64,000 nt of DNA from Ceratodon purpureus (taxonomy: Eukaryota; Streptophyta; Bryopsida; Pseudoditrichales; Ditrichaceae), in assembly GCA_014871385.1 (NCBI GenBank), contig CM026426.1, forward strand, positions 17,112,183-17,176,182. Reading direction: 5' to 3'. Below, one piece after another: positions 12,361-24,512 of this stretch. Under the pieces are notes generated by a model. That model saw nothing but the letters and a program-made list of their open reading frames with translations. It had not been told where the DNA came from and made no database searches. Position 1 is the first letter of the stretch. Each line of letters opens with the position of its first letter. A program made the translations under genes and the position numbers.

Positions 12361-12744
12361 TCGGACCTCTAATTTGAAAACTCTGTGTAAAACTTAATTT
12401 TACGATGACATAAAACTACAAAACACCATTTTATGAAGTGAAGTTCTCACAATATGTACACCAAATGGTTTTTGGAATATAAAAGTCAGAGAGAGTAACG
12501 CAAGCCGAAGGCTTGCATGAATTTAGCGTCTATTGGGGATAATGATACTAAATATGCCATTAGAACTTACATAGTGCATGCTAACTTTGATGCCTACTTT
12601 CGAAGGATGACCCTATAACTACCTAGTCTAGGACTAAGTACCATTAAGATGAACAGACATGTTTTCCCTCCAAAGACATTTTGAGAGTACCCAAGTTCCA
12701 CACAACAAAGTTAAAAGATCCCCCACCACAATTAGGTGGATCAA

Positions 12745-12840
12745 TAGTGGTAGAGCCATTGGGCGGTATTGAGATTTGACCCTTGTTCACCCCGTAGAAG
12801 TGCCAAGTGCTCAACCACCAAGCCAAGCGCCGGAGGCCCC
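12745..12840 (-). mobile_element. SINE-like sequence with pol III promoter boxes
   Basis: On the minus strand, a tRNA-like A box (TGGCTTGGTGGTTGAGC, about 12815-12832) is followed about 35 bases later by a B-box-like GGGTCAAATCTC (about 12771-12782). The spacing suits a tRNA-derived SINE head. The 3' end and target duplication could not be fixed. It may instead be a decayed tRNA-derived repeat. Confidence 0.4.
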
Positions 12841-12899
12841 TGATATAGAAGTTAATATTAATAAACAAAACAAGGCTTGGTGATTGCCAGTCTTCTACA

Positions 12900-13664
12900 A
12901 TATACAATAAAAAAAACTATGAAAATTTAATAAATAGAAGTTGACTCAATAGCCTTCTATAATATATAGCGTCATTTTAAAACATGTATATATTTTTAAA
13001 TTGTACACATACTACATTTGTTGTTTATAAATTAAAGTTTTGATTTTACTTTTTAAAACCTACCTTATTAATTAAATGTAGTTCAAGTATTTTTTTAATA
13101 ACTATATTTATATGTAGCTACAATTATATAATTACATAAATTTATGACTATATAATTATGATTCAACATTATCAATGGTATCAATAAAAATGATTTTTTT
13201 TAGATTAATATAAAGCATCTACATTTGTAGTGCTCAACTTGTTAAATGAACATACGGTGATATCACTCCATAGATTATAAGTATAGTAGTATTTTTAGAA
13301 GGTAATTATAGGAGTTTAGTTTCATCATTTGGCATATTTTGATATATTAATTTGATATATTTTGCCATATTTAATATATAATTTTAGTACATTTTCAGCA
13401 ACACCATTATAAATTACCAACTATATGTGAAGTATAACTAGCTTATTTTTAATTATAATGTATGATGATTATAATACAACAGATGTTAAAATTTGAAGAA
13501 GTAAAAAAATAGATGGTTCTATTTTGTCTTTATTTTTGGATTTCAAAACCATGCTAAGAATCTTTGTAAAATGATTTCCAAATAAACCTAGTCATCTTTG
13601 TTTATACATTTGTGATTCCAACAAAGTAGACCACTTCTAATAATGTGCATGAATATGTAATAAC
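12900..13664. other. AT-rich spacer
   Basis: Strongly AT-rich, with many stops in all frames. I see no gene, RNA or clear repeat. Confidence 0.6.
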
Positions 13665-13667
13665 TTA

Positions 13668-14179
13668 GAGCATCCGCACCCGTGTGCGAGGTGCGAGACA
13701 TGCCAAGTGCCGTATTCAGGGCCCCAAACTTGACCTGCGGCTCCCAAAAAATGGATTCTGCCACCCCTACGCCGGAAATTTGTAACTCAAACAAGTGAGA
13801 TCCGAGGATCTTGCACGAGGCTGAGGTGGCGGGGTGATTTAGAGGTGAGGCAATGTGGTGGCGGGTGACTACCTCCTCCCATGCTCTGATATGAGTTATT
13901 CACAAATTGACCTTCGCTCCACCAACATCGGAACACCACAATTAGCCATGTCAAAAAAGTTTACAATCAAAATTAGGTTAAAATCAAACAAATTGGAGCC
14001 GAAATTGGGGTGCGCAACAGACTTGGAGAGTACAAGAAACTCAGGAGCACGCGAGGTTTTTTTTGCGGAGCTCGCAACCCAAGTGTCCCGATACGAGAGT
14101 CCCGGTAAATGTCTAATTTATGTCCGGGCCCGCTAGAGCACTTTGCGGCCCCACGTCCCGCGCATGGGTACGGATGCTC
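13668..14179. mobile_element. 512-bp MITE, PIF/Harbinger type
   Basis: The ends are inverted repeats: GAGCATCCGCACCCGTG at the left, and GAGCATCCGTACCCATG when the right end is read inward. A 3-bp TTA is present directly outside both ends (13665-13667 and 14180-14182). TTA/TAA target duplications and GAGCAT-like ends are typical of Tourist/PIF-Harbinger MITEs. The inside is more GC-rich than its surroundings and codes for nothing I recognise. Confidence 0.8.
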
Positions 14180-14182
14180 TTA

Positions 14183-15400
14183 CTCAACAAACATAAAAAT
14201 ACAATTGAGGGATGAATATAAACGAAAGGGATTGATGACACAACACATATCACTTAAAAAATCTTATATCTCCTTTAAATCAATTTGAACATATTAAAGT
14301 ACGATAATGTGCTAAGTGATGCTTGATAGTTGTTTGAAGTAGTATTCTGCATTTGATTAATCAATGAGATGAACATTCACATCATTGTTAAACAAGTTTT
14401 TTTTTTTTTTTTTTTTTTTTCACATATATATGTCAGTTTCTTCATAAATAATTATGAATACCTTTTATAGTTTGATTTAATTTTCCCAAAAACTTATCAT
14501 AATTTCTCACCATAACAATGTCATTGTTTAATATCATATGTTATTGAAGGTGTTATTATGTTATTGAGCATTATTCAGGTGTCATAAAATATGTCATCAA
14601 AAATATTAAACCACATATGTCATATTATTGAGCTTAGACTGTATAGCAATAACTCTTTTCTTCATGCACATAATACAACTTATTACTAACTACCAAATTT
14701 ATATATCAGCTAACAAATTTGCGTATCAACCTTCACTTCTTAAATCGGGGTGACGGATATTCAAAGCATTAATAGCCTATGCTCATTCATAACCCTAATC
14801 CTTCAAGGGCTCTCCACCTCTCATAAATCTCTCTTCCAGTGATAGAAGTAGTGAAGCTACTTTTGATCTATAAATGGAGCAATTCAAAGTAACACCTTGT
14901 CTACACTCTAAATTTATGCTTTAAACTCTCAATCCGATTGTAAACACTCTCCGCTTATCTATCATAATCATAGATCTCAACTCCTCAATTCTACCCCCCA
15001 CCTATATAACTTCGATTTCAAAGACAGTAACGGATTATACGACCTAGTTTATACTTGGGGCCCGATTGAGGGCCGGCCCAAACTTTCCAATTTTCAACCA
15101 ATAGGATTGCTCAATTCTCTCAAATCAGGCCGAAGGGTTTTATACTAAGGCCGGTCCCAAGCATCACCGTATCTATATGGCAGCTTAAATGGCAGTAATT
15201 CGGCGCCAAATCTTTGGGCCTATGTGGTGCAATCGAGACAAGGTTTTTGTTGGCCCGAAGATGAATCTTAGGCCCGATTGTGCACCTCCATCAATGAATT
15301 GTAAATCCACCTCCAAAAAATTCCTTCTCCTTCATTTCTTCCATCTTTTCTCTCCCTCACAGACCAATTAACAAATGCACAACCTCGAAACTAGAGAAAC
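14183..15400. other. Spacer
   Basis: AT-rich DNA with a T tract at about 14398-14420 and a GGCCC-rich patch at about 15055-15290. I see no gene. Confidence 0.5.
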
Positions 15401-15407
15401 CCAAACC

Positions 15408-15612
15408 AAACCTACATCACAGAATCACTCAAACCCACATCATTGAATGACAAAAACCCACATCATAGAATGACAAAAACCCACATCACATAATGACTCA
15501 AACCCACAATACAGAATGACTCAAACCCACATTACAGAATCACTCAAACGCACATCATAGAATGACTCAAGCCCACATCATAGAATGACTCAAACCAACA
15601 TCACAGAATCAC
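15408..15612. repeat. Minisatellite, period about 24-25 bp
   Basis: Imperfect tandem copies of a unit like ACTCAAACCCACATCACAGA + ATG repeat about eight times, with small variations such as CATCATAGAATGA and CATTACAGAATCA. Confidence 0.8.
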
Positions 15613-16194
15613 AAATTGCTATCATAGAGACCAAAGGAAGAAGCTCAAGGTACTAATTGGAAGCTCTGGAGTGGGAACCAAAAGCAAAGACGCGAACCAA
15701 AAGCATATACTGCAGACCCAGGGTTCTCACTTGTTTAAACTGGTTAGCACGAAGTGACATGTTCACTATACCTTCTCACTACGATTCATGACTTAGGAAG
15801 CTAATGAAACGCCATAAACCGCACGCAAAAGGGGATTCTCAGAAGACGGCGGTTGTTGATGTGCATTTCACATTCTCTCTATCGAAACCCAAAAACTTGG
15901 CAAATTTTGTGTCAAGGCTTGCTCCGCGTTGGTTCATGTTACTGAAAGAGGTCCAAATGTTGCTACCTCATCTTGTACAGGGTGAGTTCTTTAGCGTTGA
16001 TCATCACTGATTTGTCAATTTGTTAATAAAAAATCATTGCTGTCTACTCTGGGTATGGTTTATAATAGCTATTGGTGATATTGAGCACTGCAGATTGGTT
16101 TCTTCCACATGTTAAAGCCCTTTTGTAGAAATTCATTATTTGTTCTTTGTGGATTTGCAATGGAACTGATTCCGTTCCATTGAGAAGAAATTCT
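15613..16194. other. Spacer
   Basis: A 68-codon frame at 15804-16010 is open, but it has no recognisable family and weak coding character. No other feature. Confidence 0.4.
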
Positions 16195-16195
16195 A

Positions 16196-16334
16196 ATTAG
16201 GCCCAAGGAACGGGCCCGAAAAGTTTACATGCGGAGGGGCTGGATCTCAAAAGTCAAGCCTGATTGGGGCTGGAAGAATCCAAAATTAGGACCACCTTCG
16301 GGCCAGCCCCAGATTACGTATAAACTGGGCCTAA
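16196..16334. mobile_element. Possible small MITE
   Basis: The ends form an inverted pair, TTAGGCCCAAG at the left and CTGGGCCTAA at the right, around about 120 bases of GGCC-rich sequence in AT-rich DNA. The related GGCCC-rich patch at about 15055-15290 may be a diverged relative. The repeats are short, so this is tentative. Confidence 0.3.
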
Positions 16335-17559
16335 GTCTCCACCTCCATCACTTTAGAGGCTTGAAATTTGTCTCTCTCTCATTGAGCAGTTCAAGTTAGC
16401 GGTGGATATCCGTTCGATACTCGCGTGATACCGCTATCATAACATCCGATACCTACTAGATAACTAGGTGGTAACTACTTGATACTGAGGCCGTCATGAT
16501 GTTTAGTGATTTGTGTATCGACCTCCGCTTCTCAAATTCTCACTACTGTCCGCGACGACACAAAAGCGACAGTCACGCAAAAACAAACACTCTCCGCTTA
16601 ACCAACACTATCTATCCAATTTATAGATCTCAACTCTATGCTCGACGTACATAACCCCGACTCGGAGATCACTAGTAGGAATTCTGTATAATGAGCCAGC
16701 ACCACAAATGACATATTGTCCGATTTTTGTCCTTTATGACACTGTAAAGGACTTATTCTGTTCTAAGTGTATTCTGGCTGTGACTTCAGTTACGTGTCTG
16801 CTACTGGTGACCTCCGCGGTAAAATGCTCGCCTCAACTGCGAGCAAAGTAACTCAGCGGACTGCTCCACATTGATTGAATACTGATGATATGTGAGTGAG
16901 ACACCTAGAATGTCCGGTTCAATAAGCAGGGACTATCTATAGTTTATTTTAGAATTCGTTAATCTCTCCTGTATCCTCCAGTTTTCGAGATCATATGGAC
17001 GCCATTTCCTTCGGATTCCCATTCAGCCGACGAATCTTCCTTTCCAAGAAATAACCATATCTCAAAAATTTATATCAATTTTGGAGATGCAGTAATATGA
17101 GGACCGGATCAGGATGGATATTTGACATCGTGATAATACTCTCCTTGTCAACAAATTAACGAATGACATCTTTTGAATTAGTCCTATTGATTACAGTCAT
17201 GTAATGTAGCTTCCTTTGAGGACTCAAACTAGTTTTGAACATTAAATTTTACAAATAATAGTCAACTTCATCAAACTGTTTGAACACCCAAACACTCTAA
17301 TACAATACCTACCAAAAAAATTCAAATGAATAATTACAGAAAATAAAAGCTAAAAATTATAATTTGTCCAAAAAGGAAAAAAATAAATAAAGAAAGAAAA
17401 AATGAACAAATAATAATAAGTAAATGACAGAATTATTTTTAAAAATTAAAAATTAAAATAAAAAATAATGAGCCGAGCTCAATAATAAAGTCGTTTCCAA
17501 GTTCAGAACATACATTTAGTATAAAACTGTTGCACTAATATTTGTAGAGGCGTTTTAGG

Positions 17560-17628
<69 letters not shown>

Positions 17629-18480
17629 CTCTTGATATGAAGTATACTTAGACGAACTCTGATCACTAAAATACTAGAGCTGCATCAGAAAATCATTAAA
17701 ATGTAGTCGTCCACTACAAAAGGAACAATTCTCTTAGAAATTATGACTCAGACACATCCTCCAAGGGGAATGCTAGAGCATGAGCATAAAGCCATGAGCA
17801 CATGAGCCATGAGCAGGATTTCATGAGCCATGAGCGAATGAATTACTTTATCTAGTAAGACAGTTTCATTCTGTATATGAAGATGAAATCATCCATGACT
17901 AATGAACTATTTGACAACTATCAAAGTATACTCCAATTGAAATGATGACCTATACACCAACATGTCAAATTCAATAAATTTGATGGTCAACTTAGGGTAA
18001 TAAAACGGCTGCTGGGGAACAACAATAATTGAATATTGATAACAATTTAGACCTGTTCAATGTCAACTATATCTACTTAGCAGCCATGGCCATGGCCAAT
18101 GCGACATAACTCATCTTGCTCAACCTCGGGATACACAAACAGTATACAGAACAGGTATACAGTACTCACTGCTATCACATACGATATTCGCATCTTGTTT
18201 TGAGTTCACTACACTATCGTTGTTGCTTGTTATGGATTAGCGCCACAGCTCATTGCTCGGTAAAGAAACCTGTAGGAACCTCAATTTAGTTTCGTTTTGT
18301 TGTAACCGGTGACGCAGTTGTCTTGGCTAAAAACCATGCACAAGTAGAAATGTAGGGTTCGCATATTTCATCATGTTGGAGTGATCAGAGGGTGAACTAT
18401 AGTTTTAGCACATGTGGTTGTTCAATTTCATTAGATGTTGATGAGTGATTTAGGATGGTTGTTGATGTTCTTGTTGTCTG
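16335..18480. other. AT-rich spacer with an (AT)n tract
   Basis: No supported gene. A pure (AT)n run lies at about 17562-17625. Short repeated words such as CATGAGCCATGAGC occur near 17780-17840. Confidence 0.55.
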
Positions 18481-18484
18481 CTGA

Positions 18485-19645
18485 AGATTGTGCATTTCCG
18501 ACGCCCGGAGACTGTGACACAGCCGAGCGAAGATGTTGTGGGGCAGTTAAAGCATTACCAAAAATCATATCCAGGTGACGAGGTCGTGTGTCATTGTCCA
18601 GCAATGCGAGGGAACTTTGCTGGAGTTTAGTTTGACGAATGGAGAAGTAATTGAGAAGTCGTTTTGCGAACCAGAGAAACCAAAGAGTATTGCGTCCGGA
18701 CCTGGCCGTGATCTCTCGAATATATGTTGCTGTAATTGATTTTCTGTACGTGATTGCGTAAGTTTTACATTCTCGTTAGGTGTATAACTATAATGCATTG
18801 GTGTGTTTGATAGTTACTTGATTGCGTTCTACGTTCTTGTGGAAGCTATAGTAGCAACTCCATCTGGAGAATTCGTGGAATAGCTTGGCTTCAAGATCGG
18901 CGACTTTCTCTGTTGTCAATAAAAGTTCCCACTCCCAGCATGCAAAAGCGGAATATGGGAAGAAGCTAGCAAAGACGGTAGAATTCCTGGAGGAGCAAGC
19001 AGCAGCCATTTCTGCTGGTATGGGACGTTATATGTTTATTATTCATCATTGTTGATGTATCTGAACTCATGTACCATGCATCCGAATGCATCCCTTACAG
19101 ATAACAATTTAAGTCCCGTATCTCACTGTAGTCAGAACATCTTGTTATGGCCGTCTGGTCTCCTTAGATAAGAAAATGGGGCTGCCTCATTGATCGACCT
19201 AATATTACTTTAGAATTCATCGCAACGTTCCCTTCAGCTTCAACTTATTGATGTAAGGTTTGATGTTTATTTTTCATATCCACCAGCGAAAGCAGGGAAT
19301 GCGGTTGAGACGAGTCCGGACGAGATCCAGGACCACCCTTTGGTATGTTTGCTCTTCATTGCTGTTCTCACTAATCTCTCTTCTCGTTTTTCTAAGGAAT
19401 TTGGCAAGTGGTGCTTGAGCATTCTGGAGTCCTCGACACCTTGGTACGTTGCTAAATGTGGAGTTTAACAATTATGTTCGTGAATGCGAACGATTCCTTC
19501 TCCTTATTGATGAATCTCTGTTGATGCTCTTCTTTCGTGCGTTGTGAAGGATGGAGCCGTCTGCAATTCTGAAGTCTCTCCAAACTTCCCCAACGTTGAA
19601 GCCAAGATTCTGGCGCTTGCAGCCAAATTAGGAACAAGTCAGAGC
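18485..19645 (+). other. Series of exon-like pieces
   Basis: Several short open stretches are bounded by good splice signals. One near 18600-18720 reads EFSLTNGEVIEKSFCEPEKP. One near 18930-19015 is coiled-coil-like (KAEYGKKLAKTVEFLEEQAA) and ends at GGTATGGG. One near 19287-19340 ends before GTATGT; one near 19396-19441 ends before GTACGT; one begins near 19549 after GAAG. They suggest the remains of a multi-exon + strand gene, perhaps belonging with the exon at 19940 or the RING gene at 20224. No family could be named for these pieces. Confidence 0.3.
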
Positions 19646-19939
19646 TCGTAGAACAAGCAGGCCCCTTTTAGACGCAAAATGCAATAGTGGTATGTTCTAT
19701 AATCAGCCTCTTGCAATGTTTTGGAGTCCGGACGCCCAGCAAGTCAGATTCCGTTGTTGTTGAACATTTTTAGATGCCATTGTGATTTTCAGGCATGTAG
19801 ACACTAGGAGTACCTCCCTTGTACTGATAGACTTCCGCTCGTTTTGGAGGCCTCGCTTGCCATCCATGGTTATTTGGCAGTATGAATTCTGCATAAATCC
19901 TTTTTCCCTCTCTTAATGCATATTTTGGGTCATTCGCAG

Positions 19940-20011
19940 GTGTCAGCTCAGAACATCAGGTTACCGACGCAGAGCACTCTAGGTGATGTTGTCAGTGAGC
20001 TGAAAACCAAG
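19940..20011 (+). pseudogene. UBP12/USP7-like exon
   Basis: A 72-base exon with clean borders (CGCAG before it, GTGCAT after it) encodes 24 residues including NIRLPTQSTLGDVVSELKTK. This closely resembles the C-terminal ubiquitin-like part of plant UBP12/13 (USP7 family), where a SIRLPKQSTVGDVINDLKTK-like segment is conserved (from memory). I do not find the neighbouring UBP12 exons, so it looks like a captured or orphan exon rather than a whole gene. Confidence 0.5.
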
Positions 20012-20223
20012 GTGCATAATTTTGCTTATTTCTTCATGCGTGCAATCATTGATGTTGATTTCTTTATGTCTAGCCCTGATTTGGCGAATTATTAAACCTT
20101 TCGATGATCCACACATTGCATCTGGTATCCGTGTTGCACAATTCCATGGCTGGTTGAGGGTTTAGTGATCATGTTTAATGAATAAGACGTGTTTGCGATT
20201 AGGCAAGTGTTGTTTCTGGGGTG

Positions 20224-21575
20224 ATGGAGAGGGGTAATGTGGAGAGAGGAAAAGAGTTGTGGTTTGCATTGGAAGTATCATTGCCCAACTATGGGCTAGA
20301 TCCTTCCAGAGATGTAAACCACGTGCAGAATGAGGAGCTGGTCCAAATTTTTGGTGCGAGGCAGCAGAACTTAAGATACTTCTACCCAGGTGCAAAGTCG
20401 AAGAGAGTGAAAAGCCGTGTAGGGGAATTGTATCGAGCTATCTACGAGTTTAGTGAGATGCCTAAAAATCAATGTATTATAGAGAGTTTTGCTCGAGCAA
20501 TTGTCTCAGAAGTTTGCCATGGGTACCTAATGAATTAGGCCCAGTACGCAGCAGAGAGATGGAGTTTGTGCAAGAACAAACGCTTGAAGAGTGGAACTCT
20601 GATACGGTTTGTTGGAGCAGAATCTCTGAAAGGGACACACTATGAAGTAGCCAAGTCGAAATTCGAGGGAGAGGTTGAGGATATGAGGGTAGCTTACGGC
20701 AAAGCAGATGCAGATTACACTAACACACATGTATTCATTAGTTCACGGATAACATCACCCAAGCACCCTAGTGAGGGAGCCGAAAGAGATGGCCCACTGG
20801 AGCGACTATCGGTGCTGAACAATGAGTTGCAGGAGGCAGAGGAGGTCCTACAGAAGTGCATGGACAAATCAGCGATTGGTAGCAGTAGTGAGATGATTTC
20901 GGAGAAGATTGGTAAGAGGATGGTGAAGCAAGAGAGGCGCATCATCAAGCTGAAATACGAAATCAAACAGAAAGAGATAGCCTTAGTCGACTCAAAGGGT
21001 GAGATTATTGAAGCTCTGAACGAGCTGGATCGATTGCAGACTCTAATGGCGAATCTTGAAGGAGATATGGATCGATTGAAAGGCGTCCTCAAAAAGATGG
21101 AAGAACAGGTTCGATTACCCATGTGCCTGCGACCAAGTCAGCATCTACAGGAAGAACTACGAAGCCATGACTCAGATCTGATCACAATAAATTTGTGTGC
21201 ATTTTGCAATGGTAAGTTCCCACACATGGACATCATTGTGGCACCTTGCAAATGCATGTATCATCCTTGGTGTGTAGTGATGCAGTCGTGGGTAGAAGAC
21301 CGGTGCGCCATGAAGGAATGTTGGACAGCCTTCACCAAAAATTGGAAAAGGAGCATAGGCATGGACAAAATGCCAGGTATGTTAGCACAAATCAAACATG
21401 TTCAACATTTGATCTGCTCATTGTCATTTAAGCAACTTATTATAAATTTGAATGTACAGATATCACAAAAGAACTTACGGTTGGTGAATGTTCCAATCCG
21501 AAGAGGATGAGAAGATTCCTAAACAGCGACATAGGGAGCACGAGTTACAGCCGCAAGCCAAGACGAGAACCGTAA
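20224..21575 (+). pseudogene. Coiled-coil/RING protein gene, paralogue of cargo gene at 40737
   Basis: Exon 1 runs from an ATG at 20224 to 21376 and exon 2 from 21460 to a TAA at 21575, with a GTATGT donor. The N-terminal domain (NHVQNEELVQIFGAR) matches the cargo protein at 40737-41918 (NHVSNEELRSIFRER). A long coiled coil follows (about residues 170-300), then a RING-like C-terminus: CAFCNGKFPHMD, CKCMYHPWC and CAMKEC. One in-frame TAG at 20536-20538 interrupts it, where the paralogue has Trp. RING proteins usually act as ubiquitin ligases, but some zinc ligands here are unusual, so that role is inferred. It is either a recent pseudogene or needs read-through. Confidence 0.65.
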
Positions 21576-23263
21576 AGGATCGGAATGAAAGGTAAAAACA
21601 AATCTCTGTCCATACTATGATCCTATCTTATCCAGATGAAAATATGTTTTCTTAAAATTTCTAACATGCTTGCTATGTTTGTGCAGATTACTGCAATGGA
21701 CTCTTTGTGACTTTTATTTTCGGACTATATGTGGACAGCTTTGGCGTTTTCTATCATGCTGCTACAAGACATTACTAAATCATGCTTTACACTAGACTGT
21801 TACTGTGCGGCAAACTTTATGAAATTTCTTTCCTTCTGATTGTTCTGTGCAGAACGGGTCCTGAAATGGATAATGACGCATGCTTTAGGGCAGTTTTACA
21901 GTCTTCGTAAGTTTCAAGAATGCGTGAACTTATTCTGTTTTGTTGGTTAGCCCATTCTTGATCTAATGACGTACACGTAGAAAATCAGAATAATACTTCA
22001 GCATTCTCCCAGAAAATTATGCTGATGCAAATGACATATTCTTGGGATGTTGAAAGTATAACCTCAGTTTCAAAACTTTGCAAAGAAAAAAAACAAAAGC
22101 GAGTACCGTATCTAGCAAGATTAGAGTCTTCTGCTTTTGCTCATAGGCAGCATGATCAGAATGGAAGAGTTTGTCAAATCCATACCGAACTCTCTCCTGT
22201 TGCGAGGGGTTTTGTTTTGCATGCAAGGTCAGTCTTTCCCTCAAAAGTCAGTTGGCTGTATGATAGTTGCACAAAGTTCTCTTGATGAGCATGAGAAGAA
22301 TTCTATTACTACTGAATGCCATTGGGGCCCAAATTCCAACAGTATCTTTGGTTGCTTGGACTCTAGCTGCTTCATTCACCTTATTAGTGAAACATGCGAT
22401 GCATACTTCCAAAGTTGCAGATGCTGTCTATTGGCCCTAGAGCACCATTCCTCAAACTCCTCATTGCTCATTAGCCTGATTGATCTCTGAGCAATTATTG
22501 AATTTATACTTGGATTGTATTTTTTACTCCAATGTTGCTTCCAAGAATTGCTTCGGTGCAGCAGTCTAGGATGTAGCAAATTTTGAAGACAATATTGATT
22601 AATTATGGTTTATTTTCTTGGGACGGTAAAAGTTGTTTTGCTTGGTCAACCAAATGAAATGCTGTAGGGTTCACAGATGCGAGGAGTTTCTATTTCCAGG
22701 AAGGGCACTACCTTCGTCTGCTCTAGTATGCCATGTTGTTCATCACTGACTTTTCTTTTTTTTTAAATTAAAAATTTCAAACTCAGTTTGCAACCTGTTT
22801 GCATGCAATAAAAAGGTATCACAGAGATGACAAAATATAACACAATGAACGTGGGACCTCTTTGTGCAACGTTTTGTTTCTGACTTCGAATGGCTAAAAG
22901 ATCCTTGAGCTTGTATCACTAAAATGAAGTTGACAGTTTTGACAAATTAACGATTGTGCAAGCTCAAATTGACATTCAGAGTCCAGTAACAAGTTACTTG
23001 GCTGCGTATGGAAGGAAATTACATCAGACAGAAAATTATCAGCAAATTGGCTGCAAGAAGGTACTTCAGAGTTTTCAAGTCTTGTTGCTTCATAATGCAT
23101 GTTTGGCACAGAACAGTAGAAACAAGGAATTTTACAAGCAGGTAAAGAGAAGTAGAAGCATATAATGCGCAATTTTTCGAAACTAATGATGCCTTTAAAA
23201 TACTGCCTTTATGCTGTTTTATGGAGTTTTAGAACTGATATGTGAGTGATATGGCATTGACAG
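21576..23263. other. Spacer or intronic DNA
   Basis: Weak, AT-leaning DNA with short frames only. A few T-rich stretches followed by AG look like acceptors, but no chain of exons could be assembled. Confidence 0.4.
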
Positions 23264-23335
23264 TTTATAATGTATCAATTATTTAAGGCTTTGAAGTTCA
23301 TGCATTCTGGGGAATTACTTCATCGAGATATCAAG
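23264..23335 (+). pseudogene. Orphan MAP-kinase-like exon
   Basis: A 72-base exon between TTGACAG and GTAAGT encodes 24 residues containing YQLFKALKFMHSGELLHRDI. This is subdomain VIb of a MAP kinase, with the HRD catalytic loop reading HRDIK. The MHSGELLHRD wording is typical of ERK7/MAPK15-like and related kinases. No glycine-loop or DFG exon is seen nearby, so it is either a distant exon of a larger gene or a captured fragment. Confidence 0.5.
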
Positions 23336-23529
23336 GTAAGTCTTGTATTGCAATTTGTTTAAATTTCCGGCTGGATTATGTTCAAAACTAGCTGCTAACA
23401 CTTATCAGAGGAAATTCAATTGTGATTTAGTTCTTGTGATTTAGTGCTTAATGAGGAACAAAATTGGTGCGGTATAAAAACGCTTCACATTGGACAGTTG
23501 CGAAATCCACCCTGTTTTTGGATAGAACT

Positions 23530-23705
23530 TCGTTCTGTGTCGAATGGGCAATAATGGTATTTTAAAAAAACGTGTTCTGTACAGAACTAGTTACTTTTGA
23601 CCTCTTACGCGCCCCCCCCCCCCCACCCCCCCATCCTCCCTTCCCCCTTGTTCTGTGCCGAACAGGGATTTCTGCCAACTCAAAGAAGTTAGTTCTGTAC
23701 AGAAC
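23530..23705. repeat. Cluster of GTTCTGTACAGAAC palindromes with C tract
   Basis: Perfect or near-perfect palindromes of the type GTTCTGNNCNGAAC stand at about 23531, 23574-23587, 23650-23663 and 23692-23705, around a C-rich run at about 23613-23632. The same word recurs elsewhere in the window (see findings). Confidence 0.65.
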
Positions 23706-24093
23706 ACCACTAAGCGTAGAATAAATCGCCCAGGTTATCAGTTTTCGTTTCTTCCCAACCGGTGGCAAAAATTGGTTATTTTGAGATTTAAGAAACGCTA
23801 AATAATGTTGTTCGTCCAGAACACCTCTTTCAAGTCGTACTATAATTCTTTTTTTAGACATAAAATAACAAATATACGATGATGAAAAGAAAAGGTACTT
23901 CCACAATACTGTGTGGTAGTTTTTTTTTTAATTATTTATAGATGGTATAGAAAATCTAACATTATAATTGAGATAAATATTGAATATAGAATTATTCTAA
24001 TAAAATATAATTATATATTACTATTGATAAATTAATACGTCAATGAAAATGCTATAAAAGAAGAGTATATATATGTATATTAATATATAAAAA

Positions 24094-24165
<72 letters not shown>

Positions 24166-24201
24166 ATAGATATGTATTGATACGTATAGATAAAAATCTA
24201 T

Positions 24202-24237
<36 letters not shown>

Positions 24238-24441
24238 TACATGAATATAATGACCCACCTAATAAGGATAGGTGTATAACTTTTGTATATACTTATTATA
24301 TATACTTATTAAATAGATATTTGATATAGTAATTAAAATATATATTTGTATCTTTTATATATCAATATGTAAATATTTTTTTAAAAACATAAATTACTAT
24401 CTTCATATAGATTTTAATAATGAAGACTCTTATGTAATGTA

Positions 24442-24512
<71 letters not shown>
